A stretch of 64,000 nucleotides of DNA, taken from Bacteroidales bacterium. GTDB lineage: Bacteria > Bacteroidota > Bacteroidia > Bacteroidales > UBA932. Below are positions 37,061-46,433 of this stretch, piece after piece; position 1 is the stretch's first letter, and each line of letters opens with the position of its first letter. The position numbers were made by a program, and so were the translations under genes. The stretch is from NCBI GenBank assembly GCA_015060245.1, contig SUYU01000003.1, positions 82,321-146,320 on the forward strand. Reading direction: 5' to 3'. The notes beneath the pieces were generated by a model. That model made no database searches. It was not told the origin of the DNA and was given only the letters and a program-made list of their open reading frames with translations.

Positions 37061-38980
37061 CTATCCGTTCATCGAGATAAGGAACTCTTCATTGTTTACG
37101 GTCTTTTCAAGACGTGATTTCATGAACTCCATTGCCTCAACACTCGTCATGTCTGAAAGATGGTTGCGCAAAATCCAGATACGGTTCACATCCTCCGCCC
37201 TGTACAAAAGGTCGTCTCTACGTGTAGAACTCAAAGTAACATCCACTGCCGGGAAGAGACGTTTGTTGGCAAGTTTTCTGTCGAGTTGAAGTTCCATGTT
37301 GCCTGTACCCTTGAACTCCTCAAAGATGACCTCATCCATTTTGGAACCGGTATCGGTAAGGGCTGTTGCAAGAATTGTAAGTGAACCACCGTTCTCCACA
37401 TTACGTGCCGCTCCAAAGAAACGTTTTGGCTTATGCAAGGCATTAGCATCAACACCGCCGCTCAACACTTTACCTGATGCCGGCTGTACAGTATTGAAGG
37501 CACGTGCAAGACGGGTAATTGAATCAAGAAGAATAACCACATCGTGGCCACATTCTACAAGACGCTTTGCCTTTTCCAGAACAATATTTGCAACCTTTAC
37601 ATGGCGTTCAGCAGGCTCATCAAATGTAGAGGCAATAACCTCGGCCTTGACGCTGCGGGCCATATCTGTAACCTCCTCAGGGCGCTCATCTATCAAAAGT
37701 ACAATCATGTATACTTCCGGATGGTTGTCGGCAATTGCGTTGGCAATCTCCTTCAGAAGCATGGTCTTACCGGTTTTTGGCTGCGCCACAATAAGTCCTC
37801 GCTGACCTTTTCCAATAGGAGTGAACATGTCAACTATCCTGCATGAAAGATTGTTGTGCCCTTTTGAAGTGATATCAAATTTCTCATCCGGAAATAGAGG
37901 TGTAAGGAAATCAAAAGGTACCCTGTCCCTGATATACTCCGGACTTCTGCCGTTGATCTGGTTAACTTTAACGAGCGGGAAATATTTGTCGCCCTCACGT
38001 GGAGGCCTTATCTCTCCAAACAGAGTATCACCTGTCTTGAGGCCAAACAACTTTATCTGCGATTGTGATACATATATGTCATCCGGTGAGTTAAGGTAGT
38101 TGTAATCTGATGAACGGAGGAATCCATATCCGTCGGGCATAATTTCAAGAACACCACTCGCCTCCACAATTCCTTCGAACTCCAATTTTGGTGCCTGGTG
38201 CTTCTTCTCCCCTTTCTGGTGCTTTTCATCAGGCTCTGCCTGCTCCTGTTGGCCACTTTCTCCCTCTGCAACAGGCACATCCGGCAACTCATTTTGCTGG
38301 GCACTCTGCATTTGCTCACTCTCGGGCTGCTCCGCGGTCACTTTTGCAGGTTCCTCACTGCTTTGGGATGCCTCCTGAACCTTTTCTGAAGCAGATTTTC
38401 TTCCTCTTTTCTTTTTGTTTTTCTGTGATTGCTGCTGATGTTGCGGGCCTGACTGCTGCTGAATTTGCTGCTCTGCCCCCGCCTGAACATCGGTAACACC
38501 AGTATCTTTGGCTACATCTTCTGCATTTACCGCATCCTGAGGATTTGCCTGCTCCCTTTTTGGAGCGGCATCTGCCTCTGGGGCAACATTTTCATTTCTC
38601 TTGTCATTCTGCTTTTTGGCAGGTCTGCCCCTCTTTGACTGGCTCTTCTTGCCCTCTTCTTCAGAAGCCCTGGCCTCTGCCTTCACACTCTCTGTCACAC
38701 TCTTTGCCTGTTCGCTTTCAGGAGCCTTCTGCTCCATTTCAGGCATACTTTTCAACTCGGCAGATTTTGCCTCAGCCACCTTCTCAACTTTACGTTGCTG
38801 CTGAATTCTGGCCCTTGGCTTTCTCATTGGACGTCCAACACCTTGAATAGCCTGCTCATCCAGAATTTTGTACACCAAATCCTCTTTAGTGTAAGATTTC
38901 ACTTTAGGAATACTGAGGGTTTCAGCGATAGCATAAAGTTCTTCCAAACTTTTATTGCTCAATTCAATAATATCGTACAT
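37061..38980 (-). CDS. rho: Transcription termination factor Rho with large disordered insertion
   Basis: A 639-residue Rho hexamer subunit; E. coli Rho has 419. The N-terminal helical Rho_N domain (about 1-50, [16 protein letters not shown]) is followed by a low-complexity, Gln/Glu/Lys-rich insertion (about 55-265), then the cold-shock-like RNA-binding domain ([22 protein letters not shown]) and the RecA-like ATPase with Walker [20 protein letters not shown] and the Q-loop GGVDANAL. A similar insertion in Bacteroides thetaiotaomicron Rho drives phase separation and aids gut fitness, and this one has the same character. The predicted mRNA begins with a hairpin shared with the ridA terminator. 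Confidence 0.96.
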   Translation of the reverse strand: MYDIIELSNKSLEELYAIAETLSIPKVKSYTKEDLVYKILDEQAIQGVGRPMRKPRARIQQQRKVEKVAEAKSAELKSMPEMEQKAPESEQAKSVTESVKAEARASEEEGKKSQSKRGRPAKKQNDKRNENVAPEADAAPKREQANPQDAVNAEDVAKDTGVTDVQAGAEQQIQQQSGPQHQQQSQKNKKKRGRKSASEKVQEASQSSEEPAKVTAEQPESEQMQSAQQNELPDVPVAEGESGQQEQAEPDEKHQKGEKKHQAPKLEFEGIVEASGVLEIMPDGYGFLRSSDYNYLNSPDDIYVSQSQIKLFGLKTGDTLFGEIRPPREGDKYFPLVKVNQINGRSPEYIRDRVPFDFLTPLFPDEKFDITSKGHNNLSCRIVDMFTPIGKGQRGLIVAQPKTGKTMLLKEIANAIADNHPEVYMIVLLIDERPEEVTDMARSVKAEVIASTFDEPAERHVKVANIVLEKAKRLVECGHDVVILLDSITRLARAFNTVQPASGKVLSGGVDANALHKPKRFFGAARNVENGGSLTILATALTDTGSKMDEVIFEEFKGTGNMELQLDRKLANKRLFPAVDVTLSSTRRDDLLYRAEDVNRIWILRNHLSDMTSVEAMEFMKSRLEKTVNNEEFLISMNG

Positions 38981-39002
38981 TAGAATATTTATGGAGATAT
39001 TT

Positions 39003-39038
39003 AAAAAAAGAACCGCTCTTCAAGAACCCGAAGAGCGG
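39003..39038 (-). terminator. Intrinsic terminator of ridA, also in the rho leader
   Basis: Stem CCGCTCTTC / GAAGAGCGG with an 8-base loop, then TTCTTTTTTT in the minus direction. The rho -7 box ends three bases upstream of the hairpin, so rho transcripts would also carry almost all of it. Confidence 0.75.
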
Positions 39039-39040
39039 AA

Positions 39041-39071
39041 CAAAGGTATAATTAACTATTGAATAAACAAA
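39041..39071 (-). promoter_or_regulatory. rho promoter
   Basis: Reading leftwards, TTTG (39071-39068), a 19-base spacer and TACCTTTG (39048-39041): ideal consensus and spacing. Transcription would start near 39035. Confidence 0.65.
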
Positions 39072-39098
39072 ATAAAATCAGGTTTGTTCAAAAGAAAA

Positions 39099-39479
39099 TT
39101 ATTTCACAGCAATAACATCAATCTCTACTCTGGCTGCTTTTGGAAGTGCGGCAACCTGATATGCCACCCTTGCAGGATATGGCTCTGAGAAGTACATTGC
39201 ATAAACCTCATTCAAAGTTGCAAAATCGCCCATATCAGCCAAATAAACTGTAGTCTTTACAACATCTTTGAAAGAGTAGCCGGCCTCTTCAAGAATGTAA
39301 CCCAAGTTCTTGAATACCTGATGCAACTGCTCCTTTACGCCACCAGGTACAAACTCACCTGTATTTGCATCAATAGGAAGTTGGCCCGAAACGTAAATTG
39401 TACCATTTGCTACAACAGCCTGGCTGTAAGTTCCAACAGCCTTTGGAGCCAAAGGGCTCGAAATTATTCTTTTCTCCAT
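39099..39479 (-). CDS. ridA: RidA family enamine/imine deaminase
   Basis: A 126-residue cytoplasmic protein of the YjgF/YER057c/UK114 family, which forms trimers and hydrolyses reactive 2-aminoacrylate and related enamines released by PLP enzymes. The conserved blocks are APKAVGTYSQAV, YVSGQLPID, VKTTVYLADMGDFATLNEVY and PARVAYQVAALPKAARVEID; the Arg of PARVAYQV corresponds to the catalytic arginine. The length is typical. It lies 68 bases downstream of lptD on the same strand and ends at a strong terminator. Its leader contains an element shared with tig. Confidence 0.95.
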   Translation of the reverse strand: MEKRIISSPLAPKAVGTYSQAVVANGTIYVSGQLPIDANTGEFVPGGVKEQLHQVFKNLGYILEEAGYSFKDVVKTTVYLADMGDFATLNEVYAMYFSEPYPARVAYQVAALPKAARVEIDVIAVK

Positions 39480-39484
39480 AATCT

Positions 39485-39531
39485 TGTATTTTAAATATTT
39501 TCTATATCATTTTCCCGACAAATCATGCCGG
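39485..39531 (-). promoter_or_regulatory. Leader element shared with tig, upstream of ridA
   Basis: Minus-strand leader with CCGGCA, a 5-base loop and TGTCGG (a 6-bp stem in RNA with one G-U pair), then GAAAATGATAT and a further A-rich stretch. The same order occurs before tig (62641-62695), and the second half occurs before the M20 dipeptidase gene. Confidence 0.4.
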
Positions 39532-39547
39532 CTCAATAATCAGGTCA

Positions 39548-42346
39548 CTAACGGTCCCAGTAACTTGCATTCTTCTTGTACTGGAGCAGATCGGCCAATG
39601 CGGAGGCCTTGGCATTGATTCTGAAACTCCAACTCTCCCACTGTCCGTTTGGAATCCATGAAATGGAAATTGTAAAACAGTGCAAATCAAAAGTACCGCT
39701 CAACTGGGTGGTGGTCATCTTCATTTTGGTAAGGTCAAAACCTGTGTTGAGGTTAAAGTTGAGTTGCTTTGTCAACCTCAACTGTGCAGAGACACCAAGC
39801 GTCATATTATGGTTATGCTTTGTCATAAGACGCTCATTAGCATATTGGTACTGCCTGTTGTACGAATAACTGAAATTCATATTTACAGACCATGGCACCT
39901 CCGGTGCAAGATAATATACCCATCCTCCAGGAATATACTCACCTGTAACAGGATGGAAGTAGATCCTCTGGTACATGTCATTCTTGCCCATACGCGCGGC
40001 ACCCTCCATGCTTGCAGGGTCATAATCTGCACCTAACCTGCTCTTTCCTTCACCCGAGAACTGATATGAGGTTGAGAAACTTGCATTGGTAAGGCGGGCC
40101 AGTTTGAATCCACCCTCCTGCACAATATTGAAAGTCTTTATCCTGTTTCCGTATTGGTTGACAGCGTAAGGGTCCAATGTTGCATTTGCAGAGATTCCCA
40201 TCTTTCCAAATATGGTTGTAGAGAGATTGACGCTTATGTTTGACAATTTCATTGAATCCGCAAGGAAGTTGTACGAACCTCCTATTGACAACTGGTCAAT
40301 TAGTTTTACCTTCTTGACACCGGTACCTGTGGTATCCTTCTTGTCCCTTATCTTTGCCTCAAAGTTATTTCCCAGCGAGAAGTTCATGCTTGCAGATTTT
40401 CCCCTGCCCGGAGCAGAGTACATCTGGCCCTCGTATCTGTTGTAATCAACGACATGCTGAATACCGTTGGCATCCACATAACTCATTGAAGTGTACCCGT
40501 TGGCAGCAGTTCCCATCTCAGGTCTTGCACTGAAACTCAAGGATGGTGTAACCATATGGCGTATGGCCTCTATCCTCTTGCCCTTTCCGAACATGAACAT
40601 ACCGTACAGACGTGTATCAAGAGAGACTCCAAAAGAGAAGTTCTGGGTAATTCCGAAAGTGCTGAATGGATCAGAATAGACGTTTTCAAGTTTTTGTGTC
40701 TCCTGGTTGAATACCTTCTCCATATCTGAGAAATACCAGTTCATGCCATAACTTACCGATGGCGAACCGTTGATGAACTTGAAGAGCCTGAATGTAGGCA
40801 GACCTATACTGAAGTTGTGCCTCATTCCATTCTTCATTTTCTTGAAGAAATCGGGTTTGTCCACATCGCTTGCCTTGAAATTGATCTTGTTGTCAAAAGT
40901 GGTGCTGTAGTTGAATGCAAATGACTCGTACCATTTCTCCGGACCGCTCCTCTCCTTGCGTCTGAACGGATAAATCCTGTTTACCGTAAATGTAAGGTTA
41001 GGGAATGTTATTGCATATGAACTGTCCCTTGAACTCTGGCTATGGAGGGCATTTACACTCAAACTGAATGGAGATCCTGCCCAGGTCTTGCCATATGAAA
41101 TGGATGACGAAATCTGGTTCTGCAAGGCCTCATTTATTGACTGCGAGTTATATTTGTTGTTCGACGGGCTCGAGAAATTCACCGAAGCCCTGAATGTTGT
41201 ACCGGGACGCGCTTTCGAGTCCTGCGCATGGCTCCACTGGACTGAAAAGTTTGAGGTCTCAAAATAGTCTGGAGAGCCCTTCTCTCCTGTTTTGTCCTTG
41301 GAGTAGTTCAATGCAAAATTACCGTTGAACTTATATCTTTTGCTGTAACGTGAGTTGAGTTGCATACCCCACGATCCCTTTGAATAGATATCTCCCGTAG
41401 CGGAGAGGTCAAGATGCTCACCAAATACAAAGTAGTATCCCAATCCCCTGAGGAAGAATCCGCGGGCATTCTCCTCACCGTATGTAGGCATAAGCAATCC
41501 GCTGCTGCGTCCGCTCAACTGGGGAACAAAACCGAATGGAATGGCCAGAGGCGTAGGCACATCCTCAATCACTGCAAAAGCAGGTCCGAATACAGTTCTC
41601 TTCTTGCCATTGTCATTTACCACCTTTGCTGCTGTCATTTTCAAATAGAAGTGCGGATGTTCATGATCACAAGTGGTATATTTGCCTTTGGAAATGTTTA
41701 TGGAGTTGTCGGGCATTTTCTTCAGATACTGTCCGTGGAGATAGCCTTCACCCTCCTGGGTAATCATGTTTTTTATCTTTGCCTTCTCCGTATCAAAATT
41801 ATAGTATACACTCTCCATCTCATAGGTACTCTGCCCCTGCGTCATCACAGGCCGGCCTATAATCTGGCCAGTAGTATCGGGCATACCTTTTGCAAATACA
41901 GTATTGGACTCAACGTCAAATGCCATGTATTCGGCCTTTATCTCAAGATTGTTGTATTTTACGGATACATCGCCATAGAAGTATATCATCTTCCTGCCTG
42001 TTGAGAAATCCTCAACTATGGAGTCCCTGGCCGTTGAAAAGATGGGAGCATCTATGCTGGCCTTGTTCTCTACTGTATCGGCAGCAGCCAGAGAATCGGC
42101 TACCGCGGCACTGTCTGCCCTTGCTCCGGCAAAAGCCACTGAATCCGAAAGTTTCAGCAAGGTATCAGGAGCCGCAGCACCACGTTGGGCCACTGTATCC
42201 TCCGCAGACAACATCAGGGCAGATGTTTCTATCTGTAAAAGGCCGTCTGCCCGCTTGCCCGGAACAGGTCCTGCCTGCAGTGTATCAAATACAAGCAGCG
42301 CAAGCAGTGCGGTCACCATTATATGCAATGTTTTGTTTACAGACAT
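39548..42346 (-). CDS. lptD: LPS-assembly protein LptD-like (OstA) outer-membrane protein
   Basis: A 932-residue outer-membrane protein with a signal peptide (ALLALLVFDTLQA). An Ala/Asp-rich stretch (about 30-100) leads to an OstA/LptA-like beta-taco domain (YFYGDVSVKYNNLEIKAEYM; about 118-230) and a long beta-barrel (about 250-932) with many alternating aromatic strands, including SGRSSGLLMPTYG. This is the Bacteroidota version of LptD, which inserts lipopolysaccharide into the outer leaflet with LptE. The length fits the family. It is divergent from the amidase gene and upstream of ridA. No lptE is recognizable nearby. Confidence 0.88.
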   Translation of the reverse strand: MSVNKTLHIMVTALLALLVFDTLQAGPVPGKRADGLLQIETSALMLSAEDTVAQRGAAAPDTLLKLSDSVAFAGARADSAAVADSLAAADTVENKASIDAPIFSTARDSIVEDFSTGRKMIYFYGDVSVKYNNLEIKAEYMAFDVESNTVFAKGMPDTTGQIIGRPVMTQGQSTYEMESVYYNFDTEKAKIKNMITQEGEGYLHGQYLKKMPDNSINISKGKYTTCDHEHPHFYLKMTAAKVVNDNGKKRTVFGPAFAVIEDVPTPLAIPFGFVPQLSGRSSGLLMPTYGEENARGFFLRGLGYYFVFGEHLDLSATGDIYSKGSWGMQLNSRYSKRYKFNGNFALNYSKDKTGEKGSPDYFETSNFSVQWSHAQDSKARPGTTFRASVNFSSPSNNKYNSQSINEALQNQISSSISYGKTWAGSPFSLSVNALHSQSSRDSSYAITFPNLTFTVNRIYPFRRKERSGPEKWYESFAFNYSTTFDNKINFKASDVDKPDFFKKMKNGMRHNFSIGLPTFRLFKFINGSPSVSYGMNWYFSDMEKVFNQETQKLENVYSDPFSTFGITQNFSFGVSLDTRLYGMFMFGKGKRIEAIRHMVTPSLSFSARPEMGTAANGYTSMSYVDANGIQHVVDYNRYEGQMYSAPGRGKSASMNFSLGNNFEAKIRDKKDTTGTGVKKVKLIDQLSIGGSYNFLADSMKLSNISVNLSTTIFGKMGISANATLDPYAVNQYGNRIKTFNIVQEGGFKLARLTNASFSTSYQFSGEGKSRLGADYDPASMEGAARMGKNDMYQRIYFHPVTGEYIPGGWVYYLAPEVPWSVNMNFSYSYNRQYQYANERLMTKHNHNMTLGVSAQLRLTKQLNFNLNTGFDLTKMKMTTTQLSGTFDLHCFTISISWIPNGQWESWSFRINAKASALADLLQYKKNASYWDR

Positions 42347-42377
42347 TAAAAGAATAGGCTTTTAAACTAAATTTTAT

Positions 42378-42400
42378 TATTTTTGCAAACTGCAAAGTTA
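42378..42400. promoter_or_regulatory. Divergent -7 boxes between lptD and the amidase gene
   Basis: Plus strand TATTTTTG (42378-42385) precedes the amidase ATG by 34 bases; minus strand TAACTTTG (42400-42393) precedes lptD by 46 bases. Both fit TAnnTTTG, but -33 elements are not clear. Confidence 0.35.
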
Positions 42401-42419
42401 AATATTTTTTGCAACTTAT

Positions 42420-43610
42420 ATGCCAATTAACACCAATAAATATAGAACTTGTCTCCTTTTGCTGCTTTTGGCCATTGGCCTGCACACTGTTGCATACGCC
42501 CAAAACAACTATGCCACACGCATAAAATGCGTTGTAATTGACCCCGGGCACGGAGGTCATGACCCGGGAACCGTAAGTACAGGAGCAAAATATAAGGAGA
42601 AGGATATTGTGCTCTCTGTAGGATTGAAACTTGGCAGCATGATCAAGAGCAGATATCCGCACATCAAAATCATCTATACCAGGAGCAGCGACAAATTTGT
42701 TCCCCTTGCAGAGAGATCAGACATTGCCAACCGCAACAATGCGGACCTGTTCATCTCCATTCACGTAAATGCCACAAAATCCACCGGAGTAAGCGGAACC
42801 GAGACCTTTGTTATGGGTATGCACAAGAGTGAATCCAATTTTGAATTGTGTAAGGCAGAGAACTCGGTAATTGCACTTGAGGACAACTACGAAACAAAAT
42901 ATGAGGGCTTCAACCCCAACTCGCCCGAATCTTACATCATATTTTCCCTTCTGCAGAACACGCACCTTGAACAGAGCATAAAACTTGCCGAAATAGTACA
43001 GAACAACTTCAAAAAGGGGCCGATATATAGCAACAGGGGCGTAAAGCAGGGTGGACTTATTGTCCTGTGGCGCAGCACCATGCCGGCAATCCTTACAGAA
43101 ATAGGATTTCTCTCCAACTCCAAGGACAGGGCTGCCATGATTACAAAAGATGGACAGACCGCCATAGCGAAAAGGCTCTTCAACGCATTTTGCCAATACA
43201 AGGACCTGTATGAGGGGAATACTGCAGATAACCCCGAACCCGCCACCACAACAGTCAAGCCTGCTGAGCCTGCAAACAAGCCGGCCGCAGGAAAGCCTGC
43301 CACAGGGAAGCCTTCTGCCGGAAAGTCTGCTTCAGGCAATCCGTCGGCAACAAAAAATGAGTCTGCAGATGCCAATGCCCAGGAGTACTACAGCATACAG
43401 ATATTCTCTGTAGGAAAGGTTCTTGCCAAGAATTCTCCCGAATTCAAGGGCAGAAAAGATGTATCATATATAAAGGCATCGGGCATGTACAAATACATGG
43501 TTGGCAAATACTCTACCAGAGAGAAAGCAGCCCTCAGTCTGCCTTCTGTAAGAAAGGCATTTCCAGGCGCTTTCATAGTTCATATAAAGGAGAAGCAAAT
43601 AGTAAAATAG
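42420..43610 (+). CDS. N-acetylmuramoyl-L-alanine amidase (Amidase_3) with SPOR domain
   Basis: A 396-residue periplasmic peptidoglycan amidase. A signal peptide (LLLLAIGLHTVAYA) is followed by an Amidase_3 domain (about 35-255) with zinc ligands in DPGHGGHDPG, the Glu of KEKDIVLSV, and SIHVNA, plus the late catalytic Glu in AILTEIGFLSN. A low-complexity linker with AGKP/TGKP repeats (about 268-312) leads to a SPOR domain (about 318-396) that would bind denuded glycan at the division site. The likely role is septal splitting of daughter cells, like AmiC. A promoter for the next gene lies just after it. Confidence 0.92.
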   Translation: MPINTNKYRTCLLLLLLAIGLHTVAYAQNNYATRIKCVVIDPGHGGHDPGTVSTGAKYKEKDIVLSVGLKLGSMIKSRYPHIKIIYTRSSDKFVPLAERSDIANRNNADLFISIHVNATKSTGVSGTETFVMGMHKSESNFELCKAENSVIALEDNYETKYEGFNPNSPESYIIFSLLQNTHLEQSIKLAEIVQNNFKKGPIYSNRGVKQGGLIVLWRSTMPAILTEIGFLSNSKDRAAMITKDGQTAIAKRLFNAFCQYKDLYEGNTADNPEPATTTVKPAEPANKPAAGKPATGKPSAGKSASGNPSATKNESADANAQEYYSIQIFSVGKVLAKNSPEFKGRKDVSYIKASGMYKYMVGKYSTREKAALSLPSVRKAFPGAFIVHIKEKQIVK

Positions 43611-43620
43611 AATCAAAAAG

Positions 43621-43651
43621 TTGCAAATCTGAAGCAGGAGGCGTAAGTTTG
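43621..43651 (+). promoter_or_regulatory. Promoter of the MlaD-like gene
   Basis: TTG (43621-43623), a 20-base spacer and TAAGTTTG (43644-43651), 29 bases before the ATG at 43681. It makes the MlaD-like gene at least partly independent of the amidase gene. Confidence 0.58.
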
Positions 43652-43680
43652 CACAATAATTACCTAATGTACAGAGAAGA

Positions 43681-44601
43681 ATGAAACAGATGAAACTGAC
43701 AAAGACACAAGGAATAGGAATATTTGTAATCGTTACTCTTATAGGACTTTTCGTTGCAATCAATTTCCTTAGAGGACAGGACATTTTCAACCGTCAGACA
43801 AAATATTTTGCCATATTTGACAGTGTCGAAGGAGTCGAATCCACAGGTCCGGTATACATCAGAGGTTTGAAAGTGGGTATGATTCAGGATATTACCTACG
43901 ATGCCGCAAGGGATCATTTTGTGGTGAAATTTGCCGTAAAATCAGACTATGCCGTTCCTGCAAATTCAACAGCCGAACTCTACAGTTCAGACCTTCTCGG
44001 CGGCAAAGCCATAAAGTTGAATCTTGGGACCGGCAACATCCATGCCAGCGAAAATGACACTCTCAAGAGTTGTGTTGCCCCCGACATGCTTGCATCCCTC
44101 ACTGGAGAGATAGGGCCTTTGGCAGAAAAACTCTCACTTGTGATGGAGAATCTCAATGCCACACTTGAAGGCATAAATGACATCCTTGATACAACCGGCC
44201 GCCAGAACATATCAGAGGCTTTGGCCAACCTGAACAGGACACTTGACAATGCAAAGGGAGTAACCGGCAATCTTAATGCGCTCTCACCCGAAATAAAATC
44301 AATAGTTGAAAACTTCAACAAACTTTCAATTGCACTTGAGGCCAGCAGCGGCAACATAAGTTCATCTTTGGAAAACCTCGACAAACTTTCCGGAGAGTTG
44401 TCACAGGCAGATATCAAGGCTACAATAGAGAGCATGAAGGCACTTGTTGACAAACTGCAGGACCCCGACGGTTCAATTGGCAAACTGCTCTCCACAGATG
44501 CCATCCACAACTCCGTTGATTCACTGGTAAACAATTTGAATACATTTATTGAAAAGATGACAGAAAATCCTAAAAAATTCATAAAGATTTCCGTTTTTTA
44601 A
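43681..44601 (+). CDS. MlaD/MCE-family lipid-transport substrate-binding protein
   Basis: A 306-residue protein with one N-terminal membrane anchor (GIGIFVIVTLIGLFVAINFL, about 11-30) and an MCE domain (about 38-115; GPVYIRGLKVGMIQDI, VPANSTAELYSSDLLGGKAIKL). The rest (about 130-300) is a long amphipathic helix rich in Asn/Leu heptads, as in MlaD/PqiB-type tunnels. MCE proteins form hexameric rings that carry phospholipids between the inner and outer membranes. In this phylum the MlaE/MlaF genes usually lie elsewhere, and none is seen here. A strong terminator ends the unit before dnaA. Confidence 0.9.
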   Translation: MKQMKLTKTQGIGIFVIVTLIGLFVAINFLRGQDIFNRQTKYFAIFDSVEGVESTGPVYIRGLKVGMIQDITYDAARDHFVVKFAVKSDYAVPANSTAELYSSDLLGGKAIKLNLGTGNIHASENDTLKSCVAPDMLASLTGEIGPLAEKLSLVMENLNATLEGINDILDTTGRQNISEALANLNRTLDNAKGVTGNLNALSPEIKSIVENFNKLSIALEASSGNISSSLENLDKLSGELSQADIKATIESMKALVDKLQDPDGSIGKLLSTDAIHNSVDSLVNNLNTFIEKMTENPKKFIKISVF

Positions 44602-44650
44602 AATTTCATAAAGAAACCGCACCAGAGGATATTCTGGGCAGGATTTTGCA

Positions 44651-44699
44651 AAAAATGGAATTTCATCAGTCGCTTCAGAGACCTTGAAATTCCATTTTT
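44651..44699 (+). terminator. Intrinsic terminator after the MlaD-like gene
   Basis: 14-bp stem AAAAATGGAATTTC / GAAATTCCATTTTT with a 21-base loop, ending in TTTTT. The rest of the 291-base gap to dnaA is AT-rich and holds no other gene that I can see. Confidence 0.75.
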
Positions 44700-44892
44700 C
44701 TATATGATAGATTATTAGGCAGTTAGGTATTAAAATGTTAATTTTCAAGGTGTTATATTTTATTAAATTTTTTCATATTGATTTATAATACGTTATAGTC
44801 TTTTTGAAAAATACAATAGAGCCGGCATTTTTTTTTTCAAAACTTTTCCTCCACTTTTGTAGTGCAATTAACCCCAAAATCTATAAAAAACA

Positions 44893-46308
44893 ATGAGCGA
44901 ACCAAAACACATACAAGTATGGAATAACTGCCTTTCCATCATAAAGGATGTTATTCCAGAAAGTCAGTTCAGGACTTGGTTTAAGCCCATTAATGCCGTT
45001 TCCCTTGAGGGAAATGTCTTTACACTGGAGGTTCCGTCGGAGTTTTTTAGGGAGTACTTGGATGAGCACTTCATAGATTTTATCAGCAAGGCATTGACCA
45101 GAGAATTGGGAGTGAACGCAAAACTCATCTACAAGGTGACTCATGCCCAGGATGTGAGCGTAACCTACCCCCAGCAGCACAATCCGGAACTCAAGAACAA
45201 AAGCGTTCCATTTCCGCAAAGGGCAGGTACCATCATCAACCCCTTCATTATCCCTGGTCTTGAGCAGTTGAACATTGACCCGCAACTCAACCCCAACTAC
45301 ACCTTCGCCAACTTCATTGAGGGCGAGTGCAACAGGTTGGGAAGGACAGCCGGCCTTTCAATTGCAAACAACCCCGGAAAGAATGCATTCAATCCGCTCT
45401 TCATTTATGGTGGACCAGGATTGGGAAAGACCCATCTTGCACAGGCCATTGGTATTGAGATCAAGCAGAAGTTTCCCGACAAGACTGTCCTTTATGTAAG
45501 CGCCAACAGATTCAAGACGCAATACATGGACGCTGCAAACGTACAGAACAAGATTACAGATTTTCTTCACTTCTACCAGTTGATAGATGTGCTGATCATT
45601 GACGATGTGCATGAGTTTGCAGACAAACCGGGAACACAGAATGCCTTTTTCCATATATTCAATCACCTGCATCAGGCAGGCAAACAGTTGATTCTTACAT
45701 CAGACAAGGCCCCTGTAGACCTTCAGGGACTTGAACAGAGACTTCTGTCACGCTTCAAATGGGGTCTCTCTGCAGAGTTGACTGTTCCGTCGTTTGAAAC
45801 CAGGGTTAACATTCTCAAGGCAAAGAGTTTCAGAGATGGAATAGAGTTGCCTGAAGAGATAATAAACTTCCTGGCATCAAAGATTGTCGGGAATATAAGG
45901 GAGATTGAGGGCACTCTTGTATCATTGTTGGCACATGCCACTCTGAACAGGGAAAAGATTACGCTTGGCCTTGCATCAAGATTGATTGAGAAGATTGTTG
46001 CCGTAAGCAATGTTGAAATATCTCTTGAAAAGATACAGTCTACAGTGTGTGAGTATTTCAATATCACAAGGGAGTCGCTCGTATCCAAGACAAGAAAGAG
46101 GGAGATTTCCCAGGCAAGGCAGATTGCCATGTACCTTGGAAGAAACCTCACAAAAAAATCGCTTGCCTCAATAGGCAATGAGATTGGAGGCAGAGACCAT
46201 GCAACAGTGCTTCATGCATGCAACACAGTTTCTGACCTTATTGAAACCGACAGGAATTTCAGACAATACGTGTCTGACATAGAACGCAGGCTCAAACCGC
46301 AACAATAA
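44893..46308 (+). CDS. dnaA: Chromosomal replication initiator protein DnaA
   Basis: A 471-residue AAA+ initiator. Domain I (about 1-80; WNNCLSIIKDVIPESQFRTWF), a short domain II, domain III ATPase with Walker A GGPGLGKT (173-180) and Walker B LIIDDVHEF, and domain IV with the DNA-binding helix signature GGRDHATVLHAC. The length is typical. Upstream is an AT-rich gap with a long T run; a weak -7-like CACTTTTG lies about 33 bases before the ATG. I found no clear cluster of TTATCCACA boxes on either side, so oriC is not evident here, in line with the variable dnaA-oriC distance in this phylum. Confidence 0.98.
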   Translation: MSEPKHIQVWNNCLSIIKDVIPESQFRTWFKPINAVSLEGNVFTLEVPSEFFREYLDEHFIDFISKALTRELGVNAKLIYKVTHAQDVSVTYPQQHNPELKNKSVPFPQRAGTIINPFIIPGLEQLNIDPQLNPNYTFANFIEGECNRLGRTAGLSIANNPGKNAFNPLFIYGGPGLGKTHLAQAIGIEIKQKFPDKTVLYVSANRFKTQYMDAANVQNKITDFLHFYQLIDVLIIDDVHEFADKPGTQNAFFHIFNHLHQAGKQLILTSDKAPVDLQGLEQRLLSRFKWGLSAELTVPSFETRVNILKAKSFRDGIELPEEIINFLASKIVGNIREIEGTLVSLLAHATLNREKITLGLASRLIEKIVAVSNVEISLEKIQSTVCEYFNITRESLVSKTRKREISQARQIAMYLGRNLTKKSLASIGNEIGGRDHATVLHACNTVSDLIETDRNFRQYVSDIERRLKPQQ

Positions 46309-46337
46309 CCCCCTTATTGGAGGTTATTGCTGTTTTT
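46303..46337 (+). terminator. Intrinsic terminator of dnaA
   Basis: 8-bp stem CAATAACC / GGTTATTG that begins within the dnaA stop region, followed by CTGTTTTTA. Confidence 0.68.
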
Positions 46338-46370
46338 ACACCTCACCTTCGCCAAATCACACTGCCATTA

Positions 46371-46402
46371 TTCGTTTTTTCAAGTGTTTTTATATAAATT
46401 TG
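46371..46402 (+). promoter_or_regulatory. Promoter of pepD
   Basis: TTCG (46371-46374, one mismatch to TTTG), a 20-base spacer and TAAATTTG (46395-46402), 31 bases before the ATG at 46434. Confidence 0.45.
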
Positions 46403-46433
46403 TAGAAAATGAATTTGTATAAAACGTTTTATC

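Noticed and set aside
43980..44582. 200-residue open frame on the minus strand
   Set aside because: It is antisense to the MlaD-like helical region; there is no promoter or family evidence.
44820..44845. GAGCCGGCAT in the dnaA leader as a further copy of the tig/ridA leader element
   Set aside because: Only the first arm is present; TGTCGG and the A-rich tail are missing.
44602..44892. Possible oriC next to dnaA
   Set aside because: The gap is AT-rich, but I see no cluster of TTATCCACA-like boxes, and one strong hairpin is explained as a terminator. A GC-skew calculation on the whole chromosome would decide.
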